Below are positions 20,553 to 23,923 of a stretch of 23,923 nt of DNA, one piece after another. Origin of the DNA: Sulfurimonas sp. (GTDB lineage: Bacteria; Campylobacterota; Campylobacteria; Campylobacterales; Sulfurimonadaceae). Position 1 is the stretch's first letter. Every line of letters starts with the position of its first letter. The DNA is taken from NCBI GenBank assembly GCA_015487435.1, contig WFPU01000301.1, forward strand, positions 1 through 23,923, read 5' to 3'. The translations under genes and the position numbers were made by a program. Under the pieces are notes generated by a model. It made no database searches. It saw nothing but the letters and a program-made list of their open reading frames with translations, and was not told the DNA's origin.

Positions 20553-20973
20553 GATTTTTATATTAAGTTTATTATTAATAGCGAGTGTTTTTGCTTCAGA
20601 AATTAGATGGGCAAAAGATTATAATGAAGGGTTGGATATTGCAAAAAAACAAAATAAACCTGTGTTATTTGTAAGTGCTAGTAAGTCTTGTAAGTATTGT
20701 ATAGCAATGGATGAAAATACATTTAAAGATGCAAAGGTTATAGAGTTTTTAAATCGTAATTTTGTATCAGTAATATCTTATTCAGATGAGGGAGATTTTA
20801 TACCTGAGAGACTTTATAGACCAGAGACTCCTACAATTTGGTTTTTACTTCCAAGTAGTGAAATTATGTATGACCCGTTAATAGGTGCTATTATAGCTGA
20901 AGATTTTTTACAGGTTTTATCTATAGTTAAGATACAATTTGACAAATATCAAAAAGGCAAAGATACAAAATGA
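20545..20973 (+). CDS. Periplasmic thioredoxin-like protein (SoxW/DUF255-like)
   Basis: A 142-residue protein with a signal peptide (about residues 1-18, cleaving near SVFASEI), then a thioredoxin fold. The redox motif CKYC is at Cys49-Cys52 in SASKSCKYC, preceded by KPVLFV, and a cis-proline candidate lies in ETPTIWFL (about 94-101). It resembles the small exported thioredoxin-fold proteins of sulfur-oxidising and other Campylobacterota, which reduce periplasmic disulfides or serve cytochrome/Sox maturation. The specific partner is not shown. It overlaps aroK by 8 nt and hisD by 4 nt (ATGA), so it is coupled on both sides even though neither neighbour is functionally related. Confidence 0.85.
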   Translation: MGKIFILSLLLIASVFASEIRWAKDYNEGLDIAKKQNKPVLFVSASKSCKYCIAMDENTFKDAKVIEFLNRNFVSVISYSDEGDFIPERLYRPETPTIWFLLPSSEIMYDPLIGAIIAEDFLQVLSIVKIQFDKYQKGKDTK

Positions 20974-22259
20974 TTTTTACAAACTCAAAAAACAACAGTT
21001 TTAAAGTAGAGTTTCAAGAACTACTAGGACGAGGGAAAATGGATATTGATAATGTTAGCTCTATAGTTGGCGATATTATTAATGAGATTAAGCGAGATAA
21101 AAATAAAGCCTTATTTGGGCATATTTCAAAATTTGATAATTGGACTCCAAAAAATGATGAAGATTTAAAAATCTCAACTGAATCTATGAGTAAAGCTTAT
21201 GATAATCTTGACTTAAAACTAAAATCAGCACTCCATTTATCTTATGATAGAATTAAAGCTTATCATGAAAAACAAAAACCAAAATCGTGGTTTGACGATG
21301 AGCCAAATGGAACAATACTTGGTCAAAGAGTAACTGCTGTTGATAGTGCAGGGCTTTATATACCGGGTGGAAAAGCAGCTTATCCATCTTCGCTTCTTAT
21401 GAATGTTATCCCTGCACAGGTTGCTGGTGTTGAAGAGATTATAGTTTGTACACCAACCCCAGACAATGAACCAAATGAACTTTTACTTGCAGCTTGTCAT
21501 CTTTGTGGAGTTAGCGAAGCTTATAAAATTGGTGGAGCCTCAGCTATTGCAGCGATGGCTTATGGTACAGAGAATATTCCTAAAGTTGATGTTATTACAG
21601 GTCCAGGGAACATTTTTGTTGCAACTGCGAAGAAAATGGTTTTTGGTGAAGTAAATATAGATATGATAGCAGGACCGAGCGAGATAGGTATTTTAGCTGA
21701 TGATAGTGCAAATGCTTCTCATTTAGCGATAGATTTACTCTCTCAAGCAGAACATGATGAGATGGCAAGTTCTATCCTTATAACTCCATCTCAAAAGTTA
21801 GCTGATGAGGTAAAGATAGAATTAGAGAATTGGTTAAAAGAACTTCCACGACAAGAGATAGCAAGAAAATCTATAGAGGAGCGTGGAGCTATCATAGTGA
21901 CAGAGACTATGCAAGAGGCAATCGATTTGATGAACGATATTGCACCAGAACATTTAGAAATTGCAACAATCTCCCCTTTTGAGTTATTACCACTTATTAA
22001 ACATGCTGGAGCAATTTTTTTAGGACATTTCACTCCTGAAGCTATTGGTGATTATGTAGCTGGACCAAATCATACTCTTCCAACTGGTGGGACTGCAAAG
22101 TTTTATTCACCACTTGGAGTTGAAAATTTTATGAAGAAAACGTCTATAATCTCTTTTTCAAAAAAAGGGATAAATGAGATAGGTGAAGAGTGCGCGCTCA
22201 TAGCAAATACAGAGGGTTTAACTGCTCACGAACAATCAGTAAGAGTTAGATTAAATTAA
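20970..22259 (+). CDS. hisD: Histidinol dehydrogenase
   Basis: A 429-residue cytoplasmic zinc enzyme that oxidises L-histidinol to L-histidine in two NAD-dependent steps, the end of histidine synthesis. Conserved blocks are DSAGLYIPGGKAAYPSSLLM, KIGGASAIAAMAYGTE, DVITGPGNIFVATAKKMVFG, DMIAGPSEIGILAD, LLSQAEHDEMASSILIT (zinc/catalytic His), NDIAPEHLEI, and GPNHTLPTGGTAKF near the C-terminus, ending in HEQSVRVRLN. Length is normal. It is the last gene of the plus-strand run (ATGA overlap with the thioredoxin gene). A weak AT-only inverted repeat (22258-22277) follows. No other his genes are present, as usual for Campylobacterota, where his genes are scattered. Confidence 0.97.
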   Translation: MIFTNSKNNSFKVEFQELLGRGKMDIDNVSSIVGDIINEIKRDKNKALFGHISKFDNWTPKNDEDLKISTESMSKAYDNLDLKLKSALHLSYDRIKAYHEKQKPKSWFDDEPNGTILGQRVTAVDSAGLYIPGGKAAYPSSLLMNVIPAQVAGVEEIIVCTPTPDNEPNELLLAACHLCGVSEAYKIGGASAIAAMAYGTENIPKVDVITGPGNIFVATAKKMVFGEVNIDMIAGPSEIGILADDSANASHLAIDLLSQAEHDEMASSILITPSQKLADEVKIELENWLKELPRQEIARKSIEERGAIIVTETMQEAIDLMNDIAPEHLEIATISPFELLPLIKHAGAIFLGHFTPEAIGDYVAGPNHTLPTGGTAKFYSPLGVENFMKKTSIISFSKKGINEIGEECALIANTEGLTAHEQSVRVRLN

Positions 22260-22277
22260 ATTTATAAATATAAATTT
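22258..22277. repeat. AT-only inverted repeat after hisD
   Basis: AAATTTATA (22258-22266), a 2-nt centre, then TATAAATTT (22269-22277). Composed only of A and T, so weak as an RNA hairpin. It may mark the end of the hisD transcript, but this is not a confident terminator. Confidence 0.25.
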
Positions 22278-22335
22278 TAAGGTAAATTACAAAAATAAAT
22301 GATATAGTTATGCTAACAAATAACGGAGAATCATA

Positions 22336-23415
22336 TTGTATAATCTAAAATCAATGCTCCAATATACTAAAGTGCTTAATGTTTTATATGTTGAAGATGA
22401 TAGCATTCTTTTAGAATCTACAAAAAAAGTTTTTGTTAACTATTTTAAAAATGTAGATACTGCGCCAGATGGACAGGTAGGCTTAAATCTATATGATAAT
22501 TATCATAAAAAAAACGGTTCGTACTATGATCTAGTCATTACTGATATCAATATGCCAAATATGGATGGAATGGCTATGAGTGAAGAGATTTTAAAAAGAA
22601 ATGATATACAAGCTATCATCATAACAACTGCACATAATGAAGTGCAAAAACTGCAAGAAGCTATAGATATCGGTGTTTCAGGGTTTGTAACAAAACCAAT
22701 TAAACATGAAAAATTAAATAATGTACTCTACAAAATATCAAGAACAATAAATGATCACCTCTTTGTTGAATCTCATATAACAAAAATTGAAGATCTTAAT
22801 ATAAAACATGAAGAGCAAAATAAAGAGTTAAAAGCTAAAAATGAAGAGTTAAAAAAATCACTTAGAATGCTTGACACAGCTATTAATAAAAATCAAATTA
22901 TACAATCTGAAAATAAAATAAAAGTTATAGAAACAGAAATTAAAGATAGAGAACAAAAATTAGAACAAATTAAATCTCTCATAGAAGATGACTTATATGA
23001 ATTAAAAGAGGTATTATCAGAGATTGATGTTATTGTTATAGAAGTTATTAATAATGTTGATGAAATTAATATAGATTCCTTAAATGAATTGACATTGCTG
23101 TTTACAAAATATGCATCAGTACTCTCTTATTATACTATTTTTGATGAACTTTCAGTTGCAATGGCAGATTTTTCAATTACTTTAAAAGAGAATCCTCTTC
23201 CTGATGATAGTGAGTATATTAAAAATATTTTTATGCTTTTGGAGACTTTTATGTATGTACTTTATAAATGGCATACAGACCTGTCCTCTGGAGATGAAAA
23301 TAAGATAAACTCTTTAGATGCATCTATAATAAACGATATAAATACAATTACAAATATGTGGACACAAAAAGAGGAAGAGGTAAATGAAGATTTGGATGAT
23401 ATTTTTGACTTTTAA
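22336..23415 (+). CDS. Response regulator with coiled-coil and unassigned C-terminal domain
   Basis: A 359-residue cytoplasmic protein. The receiver domain (about 13-135) has the acidic pair Glu20-Asp21-Asp22, phospho-acceptor Asp70 in LVITDINMPNMDG, Thr98 in IIITTAH and Lys120 in VTKPI. A long charged coiled coil follows (about 150-235, HEEQNKELKAKNEELKKSL...), then a helical C-terminal region (about 235-359) rich in Asp/Glu that I do not recognise. No HTH, GGDEF, EAL or HD motif is visible, so output by DNA binding or c-di-GMP is not supported. The start is TTG at 22336 with CGGAG seven nt upstream; ATG at 22354 is the alternative. A membrane sensor gene begins 8 nt downstream and is the likely partner. 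Confidence 0.88.
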   Translation: MYNLKSMLQYTKVLNVLYVEDDSILLESTKKVFVNYFKNVDTAPDGQVGLNLYDNYHKKNGSYYDLVITDINMPNMDGMAMSEEILKRNDIQAIIITTAHNEVQKLQEAIDIGVSGFVTKPIKHEKLNNVLYKISRTINDHLFVESHITKIEDLNIKHEEQNKELKAKNEELKKSLRMLDTAINKNQIIQSENKIKVIETEIKDREQKLEQIKSLIEDDLYELKEVLSEIDVIVIEVINNVDEINIDSLNELTLLFTKYASVLSYYTIFDELSVAMADFSITLKENPLPDDSEYIKNIFMLLETFMYVLYKWHTDLSSGDENKINSLDASIINDINTITNMWTQKEEEVNEDLDDIFDF

Positions 23416-23423
23416 GGAATAAA

Positions 23424-23923
23424 ATGTTTTTTAAGATAAATAAACTTTTTTTTAATAGATCATCCCTATCTGTTAAAATAATGTCATGGTTTTTAATTTT
23501 ATCTTTAATTCCACTTATTGCTTTTGCAATATACAGCTATGTTCACAATACTACAGAATTAAAAAAATCTATTAGCGCAGAGTTAAAACATTCCTCAGAA
23601 CTACAAAAAAGATATATTTATAACTGGTTTAATTTTCGTAAAGCGGATGTATTAAATTGGGCAAATACTTTTGATATAGAAGATACACACAGTATATATG
23701 AAAATTACCCTTATGTGTACGATATATTTAAAATTACTAAAGATGGCAATATCTCATTTAGATACAAAAAAGAGAAAGATTTTCAAACTAACTTATTGAA
23801 TGGTCCACACTCTAACAGTAAGTTTGCTGAAGCTTTTAGAAAAACACTAAAAAATGAAAAAATTTATTTTTCAGATTTAGAGTATTATGAGCCATCAGAT
23901 GAAAATGTAACAGGATTTATAAC
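23424..23923 (+). CDS. Membrane sensor protein, N-terminal part (cut by window edge)
   Basis: The first 166 codons of a larger protein. A short basic N-terminus is followed by a transmembrane helix (about 19-40, IMSWFLILSLIPLIAFAIYSYV), then a periplasmic segment with helical start (ELKKSISAELKHSSELQKRYIYNWFNFRKADV) and a PAS/Cache-like beginning (YDIFKITKDGNISFRYKKEKDF). This is the layout of dCache-type sensor kinases, chemoreceptors or diguanylate cyclases; the cytoplasmic output lies outside the window. ATG at 23424 has AAGGA 5 nt upstream. It follows the response regulator by 8 nt, so a two-component sensor is the preferred guess. Confidence 0.8.
   Translation, partial: MFFKINKLFFNRSSLSVKIMSWFLILSLIPLIAFAIYSYVHNTTELKKSISAELKHSSELQKRYIYNWFNFRKADVLNWANTFDIEDTHSIYENYPYVYDIFKITKDGNISFRYKKEKDFQTNLLNGPHSNSKFAEAFRKTLKNEKIYFSDLEYYEPSDENVTGFI

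Overview
The window is AT-rich (visibly about 30-35% G+C) chromosomal DNA that looks like a free-living Campylobacterota (epsilonproteobacterium), most likely Sulfurimonas or a close relative. The basis is overall composition, dense packing with TAATG/ATGA stop-start overlaps, a Campylobacter-type dimeric dUTPase, an NhaD-type antiporter and a periplasmic CtpA. I recognise no phage, plasmid, tRNA, rRNA or CRISPR content. The genus is an inference from protein flavour, not from a search.

Layout. (1) 1-881, minus strand: the 5' end of uvrC preceded by an overlapping DUF721/DciA-like gene. (2) 846-3849, plus strand: a tiny LptM-like lipoprotein, nadB (NAD synthesis) and nhaD (Na+/H+ antiport), coupled by overlaps. 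A palindrome-bearing gap follows. (3) 4015-6264: guaA and hemD, separated by a REP-like inverted repeat and closed by a perfect 19-bp hairpin. (4) 6334-10256: a compact four-gene operon with ovoA and a PLP-dependent C-S lyase (probable OvoB), the enzymes expected for ovothiol A synthesis, then a 75-aa unknown and a YhbP/UPF0306-family flavin-fold protein. (5) 10237-10644: a 57-aa four-cysteine gene on the minus strand, then a 173-bp MITE-like element with 19-bp terminal inverted repeats and TA flanks. (6) 10645-11903: dut and an orphan ABC ATPase.

(7) 17225-11910, minus strand: one long run ctpA-purC-purS-purQ-(membrane/SH3-like protein)-plsC-crcB, combining purine synthesis with envelope functions. 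Four tandem small hairpins lie between purC and purS. A DUF2279 gene (17280-18146) lies upstream. (8) 18147-18292: a divergent regulatory region with a perfect FNR-type box (TTGAT-N4-ATCAA) about 41.5 bp upstream of the inferred start of the plus-strand transcript, and a T12 tract on the other side. (9) 18293-22259, plus strand: hemerythrin, an NnrS-like/heme-copper-like polytopic membrane protein, aroK, a periplasmic thioredoxin-like protein and hisD. (10) 22336-23923: a response regulator with a coiled-coil C-terminal half, followed by the first 166 codons of a membrane sensor cut by the window edge.

Most of the window is housekeeping: purine, heme, NAD, histidine and shikimate synthesis plus phospholipid synthesis. 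The parts most worth follow-up are the ovothiol operon with its two extra small genes, the FNR-box-controlled hemerythrin/membrane-protein pair, the MITE between two divergent genes, and several unexplained structured intergenic elements.
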